In this document: positions 24,197 to 36,078 of the stretch, one piece after another
Layout: every line of letters starts with the position of its first letter
Position numbering within the stretch: position 1 is the first letter of the stretch
Assembly: GCA_036583965.1 (NCBI GenBank)
Contig: JAZBQD010000027.1
Location: 30,902,776-30,966,775, forward strand
Source of the DNA: Prunella strophiata
Taxonomy: Eukaryota; Chordata; Aves; Passeriformes; Prunellidae
Direction: 5' to 3'
Length of the DNA: 64,000 nt
Made by a program: the position numbers and the translations under genes
Notes under the pieces: generated by a model
Databases searched by the model: none
What the model was told of the DNA's origin: nothing
What the model saw: only the letters and a program-made list of their open reading frames with translations

Positions 24197-24558
24197 CCCC
24201 TGCCATGCTTGTGGAGCCTCTGGTTTATCTGTGATCTAATAAATACTGCATGGAAACCACAAATAACAATATATTAATTATGAGTGTCTCAGCGAAGAGA
24301 AATTAAAGAAGAGTCAGCATCCAGCCTGACATGGGAGAGCACTGCCAGAAATGAAGGCTCCTTCCATCCACACTGAGTGATGAATAATTGCAGACAATCC
24401 ATTGAAACTTATTCCCAAGAAGCTCATCCCACCAGTCTGGGCTAAATGTGCTGAAAGGAGGAACTAATTTGTGAATAAGTTGCTTCCATCCACCATGATG
24501 AGTGGGCATCAATCACATCCTGCAACTGGGGCAACCCAGCACTGGGCAGCCCTGCATG

Positions 24559-24658
24559 GCTGCTGTTGTTTGGGAATGGGATCCTGGGATCCCAATGAGC
24601 TCAGCCCAGCTGCTGTTGTTTGGGAATGTGCTCTTGAGGTGCCCAAGGAGCTGCCAGC
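24559..24658. repeat. two-copy direct repeat, 50-bp offset
   Basis: The 20-mer gctgctgttgtttgggaatg occurs at 24559-24578 and again at 24609-24628. The sequence after it is partly similar (cccaatgagctcagcc versus cccaaggagctgccagc), suggesting an old local tandem duplication. Confidence 0.7.
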
Positions 24659-24742
24659 CAGCACCAGGTAGAGGCAGCATGTCATTTGTCTTGTAGGACA
24701 TGAGAGGATTTCATTTAGTCCCTTTGTTGGGTGTTTTGGTGG

Positions 24743-24790
24743 ATTTTTTGTTTTGTTTTGTTTTGTTTTTTGTTTTTTTGGGTTTTTTTT
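24743..24790. repeat. (TTTTG)n-like microsatellite
   Basis: Interrupted ttttg pentamers in a T-rich tract. Low complexity only. Confidence 0.9.
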
Positions 24791-25041
24791 ATTAATGCAG
24801 GAAGACAAGCTGGAGTTCCATGATTAATATGGAATCTGCTGCACTTCCAAGTCACCCTGAGTACAAATATGGATTGGGATCAAAGTGCCTTTGTGTTAAA
24901 TGAGCCACATCATCCACAGGTTTGTGTTGGGTTTATGCTCTCAAGTGGCTTCCTGCCAGCTGCACAGGGCTGGTGGGATTTGATCTGTCAGGGAATCTGC
25001 TGGCTAAAAGTTAATCCCTCAGCAGTTTTGAACAAAGCAGA

Positions 25042-25083
25042 ATCCCAGAATCGTTGATATTGGAAAATACCTCCAAGATCACC
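25042..25083 (-). mobile_element. CR1 3' tip, antisense
   Basis: cagaatcccagaatcgttga and tattggaaaatacctccaag match the complement of a ggttggaaaagac-type CR1 end. It stops at 25083, exactly where a sense CR1 fragment begins. Confidence 0.75.
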
Positions 25084-25212
25084 CCTGGAATTGCTCAAGG
25101 CCAGGTTGGACAGGGCTTGGAGCAGCTTGGGATAGTGGAAGGTGTCCCTGCCCATGGCAGGGGGTGGGACGAGGTGACCTCTAAGATCCCTTCCAACCCA
25201 ACCCATCCTGTG
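25084..25212 (+). mobile_element. CR1 3' end, sense, abutting an antisense tip
   Basis: ccctggaattgctcaaggcc, gacagggcttggagcagctt, tggcagggggtgggacgagg and ttccaacccaacccatcc form a truncated sense CR1. With 25042-25083 it makes a 5'-to-5' back-to-back junction. Confidence 0.85.
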
Positions 25213-28197
25213 ATATTAAAGCTGCCCTGATTTGTTTTCCAGCTTCAGGAGAAGAAATGAGCAGGTTACAGAGAGCCACAATGAGCCATAAAGTGGGATC
25301 AGACTGGAGGAATGTGTCTCAGCAAGCACAGCACAGTCTGTGTGTGGGCAGGTAGGGGTTTTGGAGGGAGCACTTATTTCTCTGCTGCTGAAAGGTTTCT
25401 TGCTCTCCATTGTCATGCATATTCCAGCTCGAGGAGGTGAAATGTTGGAATTGACACTGGAATACATTTTGTGCACAGTTTCTCCTTCATTTCCCAACCA
25501 CTGTCAGTGCCTGCTCACTCCACCACTGCTTTGCAGCTGCAAAAGAATTAAATCCTGTCAGTAGCTCCTCCAGGCAGCAGAGCTAGCATTTGCAACTGAG
25601 CAAAACATCTGCATTTTCTTCCAATTACCCATTTTGGGGTTGTATTTCCTGCAGTCCTACTTGTGCATAGCTGGCTGGAGGGCAAATATTCTTTACTAAC
25701 CCACAATAAACTCTTCACCTAAAGTAAAAAAATCCCACACCTGTCCCTGTAGAGGACCCTTAGTTTCACATGCAGTGTGGACCAAAGTGAGCTCCTGGGG
25801 AATTTGCTCACAATGTGAGTCTAATTCTGAACATTCAGCTCCCTTTGTTTCACACTGAAGTGCTTCCATGGGTTTCAGGCTATTTCCTTTTAAGCATTTA
25901 AATAAATAGTTTATCATGGAGTGACACAAGACAGCATCCTTCTTTACAGCCTTTTAAAGATATTCAGTGGCTTTGTTTTATTCAACTTAGGCAAAAGCAT
26001 GAAGCTTTAAAGGCATTTTTAACTGTTACATTATAAATGTTCTTTGTAGCAAAAGAAAAAATCCAAAACTCCCAAAACTTAGGGATTTCTAAAGATTCAT
26101 GGGGTCTTTTGTTTTTCTGTTTTTCCTCAGTCTTTCAAGCTGCTAAACAAACATCAAAGCATTAAATAGGAAGGCACGATCCAAGTGCATTTTTCTGATA
26201 GTGGGTGGGAGGTGTATGAAAGGAAATGAAAAATTAATTTCCAGCTATGGTACAGAAAAGGTATGGACCAGATATTGGTGATGTGGACAACTCCTGCCTG
26301 CAGCACCACTGTGGTCCTCTCCAGACATGGAAAACTGCTCTTTGCAGAGCCTTTTTGTCTCTTCAGCTATTCTGCTGAGGCTGTGGATGGAATTACCTGT
26401 GCAGTTGGTGGGGATGTCCCCACTCAGGTGCAAATAACCTCGTTCCAGTGTGGCCAGGAAATTCAACCAGATATTACAATTGCTATGAAGCCAGGCAAGC
26501 TTCAGGTTATAGCCCACCAATGGAAAAAGTTTGGAGCCAAAGGACACAAAAGGTTGTTGACATGTGAGCTTCAAATTTTTGTGCTTAATTTGACCCAGCT
26601 GAGTCTTTGGGAACATTTTAGGGACACACATGATGGAGAAGATTGAAAAACTGCTGCCCAGTCTCCATGAAAGATAATTGTCTGCACTGGAGGTGACTCA
26701 TAACTGCCTTTTTCTCCTTTAAACTAAGAAACCTTCATAAAATATAAGCAATTTTCTCTCTCACCTGTCTTCCACACATGACAGATGAATTGCTGTGAAA
26801 AGTCTTTCAAAGAAGCATCTGATGAAGGTTTCCCGTCCACCTTCCATTTGGAAAACCGCTAAGTGTGCAAAAATTCCCAGGAAAGGAAACAATCAAAAAA
26901 TCAGGAGTGACTCTGAAGCAAAAAAATCAGTGTAAGAACATCCACAATTCCCTTTTTTTTTTTTTAATGGAAATACAAAGGCCTTTAGGTGGGATATTTT
27001 TAAGTCTGTAAATCAACATTTTCTTCAGCTTTTTTAGATCTTTACTGTGGCAGGAGAGTGTTGGTGAATGACTGGCTGTGACTGCAATTCCAGGAGGAAT
27101 CTCTCCTTAAAATCTTGAGCTAATCTTACAGAGATTTCTTCTTGTGAGCTCTGCCTAAGTGGGGGAAACAGAGCTCAGACAATTCCCTGTTTGCCAAGGG
27201 ATCAGTGGGATGGAGATGGGGATCACTTTGGGGCTGAAGGATGCTGAGAGCAGCCTGATTCATCCATCCCAAAGTTAAACACTCTGAGGAGAAACCTTCC
27301 TGAGATCCTGACAGAGGAACCAACAGGTGACAGTGCTGACACCTGATCTAAGCCAGCCTGGGGACATCTGGCATCAGTCACTTTGTGCCAATAAAAGCCC
27401 AGCCCCACTTTTTAATGGGAGGATCTTCTAACAGCCCCTCCTGGGAGTGTGTGGAGATTCCTCCCTGCAGTGGGGACACCCTCAAGGTCACTCCTTGAGT
27501 GTGAGGAAAGAGATTTGGTCACTGGGATGGGTCAGGGGCATCAATCTTTACTTAATGACTGTTTTTCTAGCTTTAATATCATTGCTCCAATAAATAGTGC
27601 ACCACATTAGTAAAGCTGCCTGTACTATGTATTAAATAATTCTGATTAAGATCTTTCAGTTTAAGCATTCTCATTATCACTTTCATTCTAATTGCAGGGA
27701 TGCAACTCAGGAAGGGCTAGGAAAGGGGAAGAGGATGGGTTTTTTATCCTCTTATTTGAGACTTTCAGCCTATGCTTCTAAGATAGGATTTATTTTGCAC
27801 TCTTCACCTAATAAACATTTATTGGAGAAATAATTTTCCCTTTGTGGGTCCTTTTGGAAAAATGTGCCTTCTGAACACTGAAATAATTGGAAATCTTGGC
27901 TATTTGGTAGTCTCCAGGGCCCTGTGTTTTGCTGACACAGAGAAGTCTCTCTGGCTCCCAGGTCAAATAAAAACTGTGCCACAGTTCAGGGGTTGCTTTT
28001 TCCTAGTATTAAAATATGGAGAAAAGGACACCACTGACTGTGAGTTTTCTCAGCCAACTGAGGGCTGGTTAACACTAACCAGTTTGCACTGGTTAACAAT
28101 AACTCAGCATTCCCTTTTCACCTCAAATTTCCTGAAGGAACTGAAAATGTAGTGCTGCCAAATGCTTGATGTGTGTGTTTCTGATTGCTTGTGTAGG
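25213..28197. other. AT-rich DNA with one long open frame
   Basis: No transposon is recognised. The 26263-26646 frame is listed separately. A T-run of about 14 lies near 26952. Positions 27130-27500 are GC-richer but carry no identified element. Confidence 0.45.
26263..26646 (+). other. 127-codon open frame outside known repeats
   Basis: ATG at 26263, TGA at 26644-26646. The deduced protein has a hydrophobic N-terminal third, a central stretch TSFQCGQEIQPDITI and a basic patch QWKKFGAKGHKR. No family is recognised. The antisense strand is open over almost the same interval (26245-26631), which weakens the case because low stop density alone would explain both. It could be a decayed exon, a retrocopy piece or chance. 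Confidence 0.15.
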
Positions 28198-28372
28198 AAA
28201 GGCTGGTCAGACTTGGGAAAGGGCTGGCCAGGGAAGTGGTGGAGTCACCATCCCTGGAAGTGTTCAAAAAATGTGGATGTGCTGCTTGTGGACATGGTTT
28301 AGTGCTGGCTTAATGGTGGGACTCAATGATCTTGGAGGCCTTTTCCAATCTTAATGGTTCCCTGATTCTATA
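28198..28372 (+). mobile_element. CR1 LINE 3' end
   Basis: aagggctggccagggaagtg, gtggagtcaccatccctgga, gtgttcaaaaaatgtggatg, then gactcaatgatcttggaggc and cttttccaatcttaatggtt. Sense strand, 5'-truncated, diverged. Confidence 0.85.
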
Positions 28373-29060
28373 TGTGCGCTGTAGTTTTAATTAGACATTT
28401 TAAATAGACTGCTATGATGGGATTTTTATTCATTTATTATTCCTTAATTACTTAGCTAGTCTATTATAATTGAAATATGTGTTCTGTGGTCTCGTATGAA
28501 AAGAGATTGAAAGCTAAACATAGGAGCTTCTCAGTGGATGCATTAATTGGGAAGTCAGATAATCAATAAAGGGAAAAACTAAATTAAGGACAATTTAAAA
28601 TACTCATGGCAAAGATACTCAATCAAGGAAATGGAGGGATTTCTCTAGCAGAACCTCCCATCTCTGGGGATGAGAGGCCTGATGTCCATCCCTGCACTGG
28701 TGGCTGGGGATACACAGCCTCACCCACAGAGTCCAGGGCTGGGTGAGCTCCATCCCTGGAAGGCAGGGAGAAAATGATGGGCTCCATATTCCTGGTGCTG
28801 AATCAGGGGCACAGAGGGGCTGCTCTGGGTGCCTGACATGGCTTTTAAACCGTGGCCTATTAGTGCAATATTTTAGATTAAAACCTGTAATCATGATTCT
28901 CTAACAGAGGGCTGATGACCTGAAGCAAAGCCTTTTGTGTTTCCTGCATTGTTAGAAAGCAGCAGAGTTTGAAATGTACAGGTTTTGCTGCCCTGCAAAT
29001 GAATGAAGGGTAGGAAAGTCCAAATAAATATCAATAATATTAAATAATCATCCTTTTACA
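28373..29060. other. AT-rich DNA with a GC-richer centre
   Basis: Positions 28630-28850 are GC-richer and unassigned. No gene is supported. Confidence 0.45.
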
Positions 29061-29115
29061 ATAATGGAATAATTTAGATTGGAAAAGACCCCAAAGACCA
29101 ACAAGTCTGACCTCT
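29061..29115 (-). mobile_element. CR1 3' tip, antisense
   Basis: ataatggaataatttagatt, ggaaaagaccccaaagacca and acaagtctgacct match the complement of a CR1 terminus. It is the first of four CR1 pieces within 560 bp. Confidence 0.7.
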
Positions 29116-29261
29116 TGCTTCCCTCAGGCTCCATGGAACCAGGACACAAAAGGTTTAGTGGAGACTGTCAGAAATATTTTGGTATAAGAGGGTGACCAAC
29201 AGTGCCAGCTTGGCTGGAGTGAAACCAGGCTCAGGTTTAGGCAATGCCATGAAAGGCAGCT

Positions 29262-29325
29262 CTGCACAGCTTCTCTGGGCACCCTGTGCCAGGGCCCCAC
29301 CACCCTCATGGCAAGGAATGACATC
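29262..29325 (-). mobile_element. internal CR1 piece, antisense
   Basis: cacagcttctctgggcaccc, tgtgccagggccccaccacc and ctcatggcaagg are the complement of the aggccctggcacagggtgcc block. The 3' tip normally adjacent on this strand is absent. Confidence 0.8.
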
Positions 29326-29334
29326 CTGACATCC

Positions 29335-29395
29335 CATCCTGGTGGGCTTCAAAGTCCCTTCCAACCCAAACCATTCTGGAACTCTATAATTCTTA
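29335..29395 (+). mobile_element. CR1 3' tip, sense
   Basis: ggtgggcttcaaagtccctt and ccaacccaaaccattctgga, then actctataattct. Its orientation is opposite to the fragment ending 10 bp earlier. Confidence 0.8.
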
Positions 29396-29423
29396 AAGAG
29401 GGAAGTCAGAAAGATTTTTATCC

Positions 29424-29440
29424 TTTTTTTTTTTTTTTTT
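29424..29440. repeat. poly-T run of 17
   Basis: Uninterrupted T just before the next CR1 fragment. Confidence 0.9.
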
Positions 29441-29443
29441 AAT

Positions 29444-29622
29444 TTAGATAAATTTCTGGAATGGGCTGCCCAGGGAGGTGGTGGAGTGAGAATCCCTGGG
29501 TGTGTTTAAAAAGAGACTGGATGTGGCACTGGGTGCCAGGGTTTAGTTGAGGTTTTAGGGCATGGGCTGGACTCAATGTTCTTAAAGTCTCTTCCAACCT
29601 GGTCATTCTGTAAATTCTGCAA
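29444..29622 (+). mobile_element. CR1 LINE 3' end
   Basis: gggctgcccagggaggtggt, gtgtgtttaaaaagagactg, gatgtggcactgggtgccag, gggctggactcaatgttctt and cttccaacctggtcattctg. A well-preserved sense 3' end of the ttccaacct type. Confidence 0.88.
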
Positions 29623-31635
29623 ATTATCAGAGGGAGGAGAAGCCAAACTAACATGTTTTAACATGAAACAAGTGTATTTGTTGCCAACTGCTGCTTTGTC
29701 TTCACTGGAATCTGGTGTTCCAGAATGCAGCTGTTTTAACCTCCTCCATCCCTCCCTTCCTGTAATTCAGTGCTGCCACATAATTTGGAATGGGAGCTTC
29801 AAACTGCATGTTTGTAGATGAGCACATACATTCCCAAAAATTAAATATACCTGTTGGTGGCCTTGGATTTAACATACAAACATGGGTGGAAAAAAAGGCT
29901 TTAATTCATACCTTTAATGAGATATTGAGCAACTTTAAATAACCTTCTCTTCCAAGGCTTCTCTCTGGTCAGTGCAGAGATTAACCCAGAAAAGAAACTG
30001 AGTTCCAGCAATCAAGAGAGTGATGAGCCTGATTAATCCTCTCCATTACTGCAGAGGGAAGAAAGGAAGATAAGACTCATCAGACAAATGTTGGCCTTCA
30101 GGAACTCTTCCTTTGCATATTTGCATGCATAAATTAAATTAACTCAGGCAGCTGCATGAGCCCCAAAGTTTCAATTATTAAAATGATGACTATGTAAAAA
30201 AGGCACAAGAAATTGCAAGGATTTCTGTACAAAATATTAATATTTTTAGGTCAAATGCAGGTTATGGGACTCATCCCTGATTTTGCCATATGTTTGGCCA
30301 TAGAAGAACTTCCAGTAATCATTACAAACTAATATAATGGAGATTTCCACTAATAATTATACAATTAGAATTAATATAGAAGAAAGGCAGTAGGTGAACA
30401 CTGCCATGGTCCTGTACAGATCAGTGAAGTGACTGAATCTGACCCTAATTAATCATTATTGATTATTCTTATACTTTAATTTCTGTGCATTTCTGCAGAA
30501 CTGAAACATATCAATAAACAAACACATAAAATAGTTTAGATGTCCTTGAAGTCCCAGCACTAAAAATTGATCCCAGGAGAAAAGAAAGTGTCAGAGCTCT
30601 TTCAAAATAAGAAATAAATTGTTCTTTTTTACAGCTTAATCTTTGCTGGCAGAAGGGGTCTTCTTGATGTTATTTCTATATAAAAGAACAAAATGCACCC
30701 TCATTGGTAGCAAGAAAGTTCCATGGAGGCACATGGAGGGTTTTACAGTTTAGTAATAATAAAGTTTGTGGCATTTAATAAAAGTGGTGGACATTCTCTG
30801 GGCAGAATTTAAGATTCATGTGAATTTAAGAAAGCAATGCCAGTATGTTTTCTAATAGATTAGAAAATACTCAAAAGTGTATCTCTCAAACCTGATAAAC
30901 AGAAAGGATTGTGCAGAGGCCCATTCACAGCATTTTTGTAGAGAAAGGTGGAAAAAGAGAAAGAAAACCCATCAGAAGCCTGGATTAATGCACGTGCAGC
31001 AGCACAGCTTCTTAAATCCTGTGTGACGGCTCGAACATGACAACATGGAACAGCTTCACAGGACATGGCCAAGGAGATAAATTTGGCAGCAGCAGGTGTT
31101 CATTTCCCCCAGGAAACTCCTAAAAGTGCTTAAAACCAGTGGGTTATCTACTTAACCTTGTTCTCAAGGACAGAGCAGAGAGGGAAATCGGCGCTTGCCG
31201 TGGAATTCTTGGGAAATATTACATAAAAAAGTAAAGGCACTACTCATTATAACTCAGTGCTCCTTTCCAAACTGCCAGAGATCAGCAAGGCCAAGAGCTC
31301 TGCAGGATTTAAAAATCAATTGGATAATTACAGTGATCCATGAGTCCTCATAGCAAAGACTAAACAAAGACTGGTTTCCTCTTTCTCAATAAATAAACAA
31401 AGCACATGTCTTGGAAGGGAAAATAAAGGTTCAACCTTCAGGGCATAAGCAGCCTCTAACTAAGGGGTTTGGGAAGGAATGCTCAGGGAGAAATACTGTA
31501 CCTAAGCCAGGCTTAATGGTTTGGGGCTTAATGTAAGCAAACTGTAGAAATCAGAGTTGGAAGAGCTGCCTTGTGGTGTGGTCAGCACTCTCCAAAGTCT
31601 CCCTGCTCACTGAGTGATTTGCATGGAAAAAAAAT
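29623..31635. other. AT-rich DNA; CpG-retaining patch at 30991-31200
   Basis: About 2 kb without a transposon or exon. 30991-31200 holds six CpGs, including CACGTG (30991-30996) and cggcgcttgccg (31189-31200); see findings. Confidence 0.45.
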
Positions 31636-31972
31636 CCCATGAGGAGCAGCTGAGGGAGCTGGGAAGGGGCTCAGGCTGGAGCAAAGGAGGCTCAGGGGGG
31701 ACCTTGTGGCTCTGCACAGCTCCTGACAGGAGGGGACAGCCAGGGGGGGTCGGGCTCTGCTCCAGGGAACAGGGACAGGAGGAGAGGGAACGGCCTCAGG
31801 CTGGGCCAGGAGAGGCTCAGGGTGGATTTTAGGGAAAATTTCTTCCAGGGAAGGGTGGTCAGGCATTGGAATGGGCTGCCCAGGGCAGTGGTGGAGTCCC
31901 CATCCCTGGAGGTGTTCAAGGAATCAGTGGCTGTGGCAGTTGGTGATCTGGTTTATTTGGAAACTCTGGGAT
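31636..31972 (+). mobile_element. CR1 LINE 3' region, GC-rich subtype
   Basis: gaggagcagctgagggagct, gaccttgtggctctgcacag, ctcctgacaggaggggacag, gggaacggcctcaggctggg, then gcattggaatgggctgccca. The same subtype recurs at 59340-59782 with near-identical blocks. The terminus is eroded after about 31945. Confidence 0.88.
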
Positions 31973-33045
31973 TCTGTTGAAAGTTTGTGGTCTCTCTGAA
32001 CAGAGAGAGACATAATTCTCCCAGGAAATTCCTGGGAAGCTGTGTAGAAGCTGTGAGAAACTTAGAGGGAAAAAAATCAAACAATTATTATCTCTCTTTC
32101 TGTAACCATTGTTCATAAATATGATTCTCCAGAATATACTATTGATAATTCACCAACAGTGTAAGAGGTTTTTACTTTGACATCAATCAGGTCTTCAGTC
32201 CACCATTACTCCTATAAGAACTGTAGATTTCTAATAACAAAATGTCTTTTCATACCTTCTACATCATGGAGTCAATACTAATTATTACCCAGCTAGAAGC
32301 CTACTACCACAAAAGTTGTGACCTCAGAAGTCTTTTCCAGCCTCAGCAACTCTGTGGTTTTTGCCCTTCCACCCCATTTCCTACCTACCTAGGGCCCATT
32401 TCAAGAGAAGTTTGTTCCCTCCTGCTTGGAGGAGCTGGAAGAATCTGCCCCAGCACTTTGGGCACGGACAGAAGTCAGGGCATTAAATAAAAATAAAGCA
32501 TTTCAATTCTCTGTAAAAGTTTAGAATCCTAAAAAGGGATTTTCCTTGACTGCAATAATTCTGAAAGGAAGAGCTGTCTGATGGGGATGGCACTTGTCAC
32601 ACACAGCACAGGGACAGAAACTCAGACCCTCAGAGGTAAATGGCACAGGGTAACAGAGTTAGGATCAGTGAAAAGGTAATGTAAGAAAGGAAAAATAAAA
32701 GTGGGAAGGCCTTAATTCACAACATTTCACAGGATTGTTTATAAATTCAATCTAACCTCAAGTTAACACTAATCTCAGATTAGTGAGAAAAAAATTCTCC
32801 CTCAGAGAATTTTGGTGCTGCAGCACCAGGTTTCACACACCCTCCTCTGAGGGAGGTCTGTCAGCCTGGCAGCACCGTCTGACAGCTAAAAATGTCATAT
32901 TTAGCCTGTTTTTTCATCAGCAATCTAGCCCCTTCAACTCATAAGAAACTGGTTTGGTTAATGTTTTTCAATAAATTGAATAATTTCTGTTTTCATGATA
33001 ATAAACAGTCAAAGTTATTCCTCCATGAACTGCTCTTGGAATTCT

Positions 33046-33090
33046 GTGTGTGTGCACGTATCTGTGTGTGTTTTTGTGTGTTTGTGTGTA
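33046..33090. repeat. interrupted (TG)n tract
   Basis: gtgtgtgtgcacgtatctgt followed by tgtgtgtttttgtgtgtttg. Possible weak Z-DNA former, nothing more. Confidence 0.8.
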
Positions 33091-33500
33091 TGCAGAAAAA
33101 CTTTTGTCTTCCCATTTGTGATTACTCCCCCAAAGACATGGGTGACCCCTCAGGTGTAGCCAGGAAATTCACAGGATATATTATTCCTAATAACCTGGCA
33201 GCTTGTGCTCCTGAAGTGTAAGAGCATCCTTTCTTTTCCTGCAGTGAAATCTGAAAAAAAAAAAGGGCCAAATTCCCCCTTTCGGAAGGTGGACTTGCCA
33301 TTTATGCATGGTGCCATTAAAATTAATTACCTGAGAACCAGTCCATAATGTCCACAGGTATGGAAATAATAAAAATTAATTGACTGAAAGTATTCATAAA
33401 ATATTTGGAGCAAAGGTCATTAATTTGTGCTCACTGAAACAGAGACTTGCATGCTTGAATTACCCAAATACTTCAGCAATAGGACAAATAACAGGTGCTC

Positions 33501-33517
33501 AAAAAAAAAAAAAAAAA
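33501..33517. repeat. poly-A run of 17
   Basis: Uninterrupted A, no source element identified. Confidence 0.9.
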
Positions 33518-34116
33518 GTGACTGTAGTAAAGGCTCTGAAGTTTTGGGGGTTTGGATCCCAGTTCTAGGAGGGCAGTGGGTGGCAGAGCAGGAGCTTGTG
33601 TAACTTGACCCTCTCTTTGAAAACCATTCCCAAGGAAAAGTACTTGGACCTTCCTTCTCTTGCATTCAGACAAATCCATATTAAAGCAAAGGAAAGGAAA
33701 GAAGAAAAGGAAAAAAGTTTAGTTTGCAGGTGGGATTTTCTGAAGGTACATTTCTTGTCACTAAATAAGACACAGCAAAGGAACAATTGGAGGTGTCATC
33801 TCTTGAGGAAGCAGATCCTGTCCTGATGTGATTCCTCAGGTGTAATGGAGGCTGGTATCAACCAAACTGATGGAAAAGGATTATTTAAAAAAAAAACAAG
33901 TTCCACTTCATAGTTGAAATACAATTTTTATGAACTAAGGAGACTGGGATCTAATTTTAGATGCTGAAACCAGAACCATTTCTGGGTGTTGCTGCTGGGG
34001 TTTGTTTCTCTTGTAATCAGCAGAATGTACATATTTATATATCTCTATATCTTTTGTTATATTTCTGCTAAGATTGTTTATAAGTAATGATAATTTTATA
34101 ATTTCTGCCACATTAT

Positions 34117-34292
34117 CAGGGTGCCCAGAGAAGCTGTGTCTGCTCCTGGATCCCTGGAAGTGTCCAAGACCAGGCTGGACAGGGCTTGGAGCAACCTGGG
34201 CTGGTGGAAAATGTCCCTGCCCATGGCTGGTGGGGGACTGGATGAAATTTCAGGTCCCCTTCAACCCAAATCGGTCTGGGATTCTGTGATTA
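34117..34292 (+). mobile_element. CR1 LINE 3' end
   Basis: cagggtgcccagagaagctg, gatccctggaagtgtccaag, gacagggcttggagcaacct, then ttcaacccaaatcggtctgg and gattctgtgatta. Sense, 5'-truncated. Confidence 0.9.
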
Positions 34293-36007
34293 TGAATTAA
34301 TTCCCCTCCTGTTCCCCAGCAGTCTCCCTGTGCATCTCCCAGAACCCAAAATCAGTTTTGGAGAGGTTAATTGTTCCCAATATCAAATCCAAAGTAGTTA
34401 AGCACTGCACTCTGTACTGAATAAATGGAATAATAACCTTTGCTTTTTAAAAGCACTGATGCTTTTGTACAGTGAATATTCTCCTAAAACACTGGAATAC
34501 TCTGGATTCACACAGGCAGCTCCTGATGTTTATAGGTAACAATTTGCACAATCAGTTTTAGGACTGAAATTGCAGCACCTGTGTGGTAAATTATTTAATT
34601 GTGACCACTTGAATAATTGTGTGTATCTCAACAAATATTATTAAACTAGTAATTAAAGGGGAAGGAAAGTATTTGTCCTCAGTGGCATTGAAAGTGCAAA
34701 TAAATCCTGTCATTTGATTATAGATCATTTTTTGAAGATTAATTATCTCTGTGGTTGAGGTTCTAGACTGGTACCAGTACAACCTGTAAGGTGACTGGAG
34801 AATTATTACCCCTTTTTTGTTTGTTTGTTTGTTTTTGACAGAATACTCATTTTATTCTTTATTTTTTAAGGAATTGTGTCCAGGAATTATTTACTGTTAT
34901 TCTTTTAATTCTGTTATTTATCAGTAATACACAAAAATTGCTTTAGACTGCAACACTGACAATACAAAGGAGGGTAATTTGGAGATTATTTCTTCTGTAT
35001 GCAGTGTGATAACTGCATGTAATTAGGAACAAAACTTCTGCAAAAGTCTGAATGGGTTGTTATAACTTCTGATGTTTAGATTTATTGTTAACAAAAATGG
35101 TATTTCTTGCCTTTAATTTTCTTCTCTCTAATTTTCTTCTACCCTTTTTTCCTAGTAAGTAAATATATGTAATTTTTCAATAATGATGCTGTTGTGGGGA
35201 GTATATCTGGTAAACAGGACTTTAAGTAATCACTTCCTTAAAGGCAATCACATATTGATAAAATAATTGCACTTGTCCTTTGTGTATCATCACAACTGGA
35301 ATTGTGGATCTGGATAAGTCCCTCCCTTCCTATTTCTCTCTTTCTTCTGCACACTCCTTCTCTCCAAAGAACCTCATCAGTCTCTCACTTATTCCCTTCT
35401 TTGTTCCTCTCAGGGATAACCCCTTTCCTTCCAGCTGTACCTGGTTTTAGTGGTTTTAAACTTGTCCAAGTGACATCCTCTACCTTGCACCATCCAGCAA
35501 TTGGAAAACAGGATTCCTTTATTTATCCTCTTTCAGCTCAGATTTCCCTCATGAATACTAAGAAGTGCAAAACTCATTTAATTTTCCCACTTTATCCTGT
35601 TCACTTTATATTAAGTTTCTCCCTAATCCCTTAGTGGGCTAATTATTTCACTTTTCAGCCCTTTATCTCTTTCCCTTTATATATTTAAAGAATCTTATAT
35701 TGTTTTTAGTCACTCCCAAGATAATAATTCCCTTTTTATTGTATTTTTCCTTTGCAGCATTTTTGAGACCCTGACATCCATCCTCCTCTACTTCCTTTAT
35801 TAATTTTCAGGAACATTCATTTACACAGCTCTGATACATTTTCTCCATTATCCCTCTCTCTCTCCCCTGCCTCCTCCCTCTGGGACAGCCTTATTTTTAA
35901 AGTTAGCCCAGAGCAATTACAACACAATTAGAGGGGAACCAACTACAGGAAAATGTTAATTTCCCCAAAATATTGCCTGCCTTCCTTCCAAATCTGTGCC
36001 AGAGGGT

Positions 36008-36078
36008 TTTTTTTTTTTTGTTTTGTTTTTTTGGTTTTTTTTTTTTTTGTTTGTTTGTTTGCTTTGTTTTTTTTTTTC
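36008..36078. repeat. T-rich tract with G interruptions
   Basis: Nearly pure T with isolated G, then a (GTTT)n part. It explains the Phe/Leu-rich frames reported across it. Confidence 0.9.

Larger units (their letters stand above)
24197..25041. other. mixed sequence with a short duplication and (TTTTG)n
   Basis: It contains the 50-bp offset duplication at 24559-24658 and the T/G tract at 24743-24790, listed separately. Otherwise nothing is recognised. Confidence 0.45.
31973..34116. other. AT-rich DNA with simple repeats
   Basis: It contains an interrupted (TG)n tract (33046-33090) and poly-A (33501-33517). The nested frames around 33380-33830 are low-complexity shadows. No gene is recognised. 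Confidence 0.5.

Noticed and set aside
35302..35634. 110-codon frame with a hydrophobic start that mimics a signal peptide
   Set aside because: The stretch is C/T-rich, which lowers stop frequency and gives Leu/Ser/Pro-rich translation; no splice or homology support.
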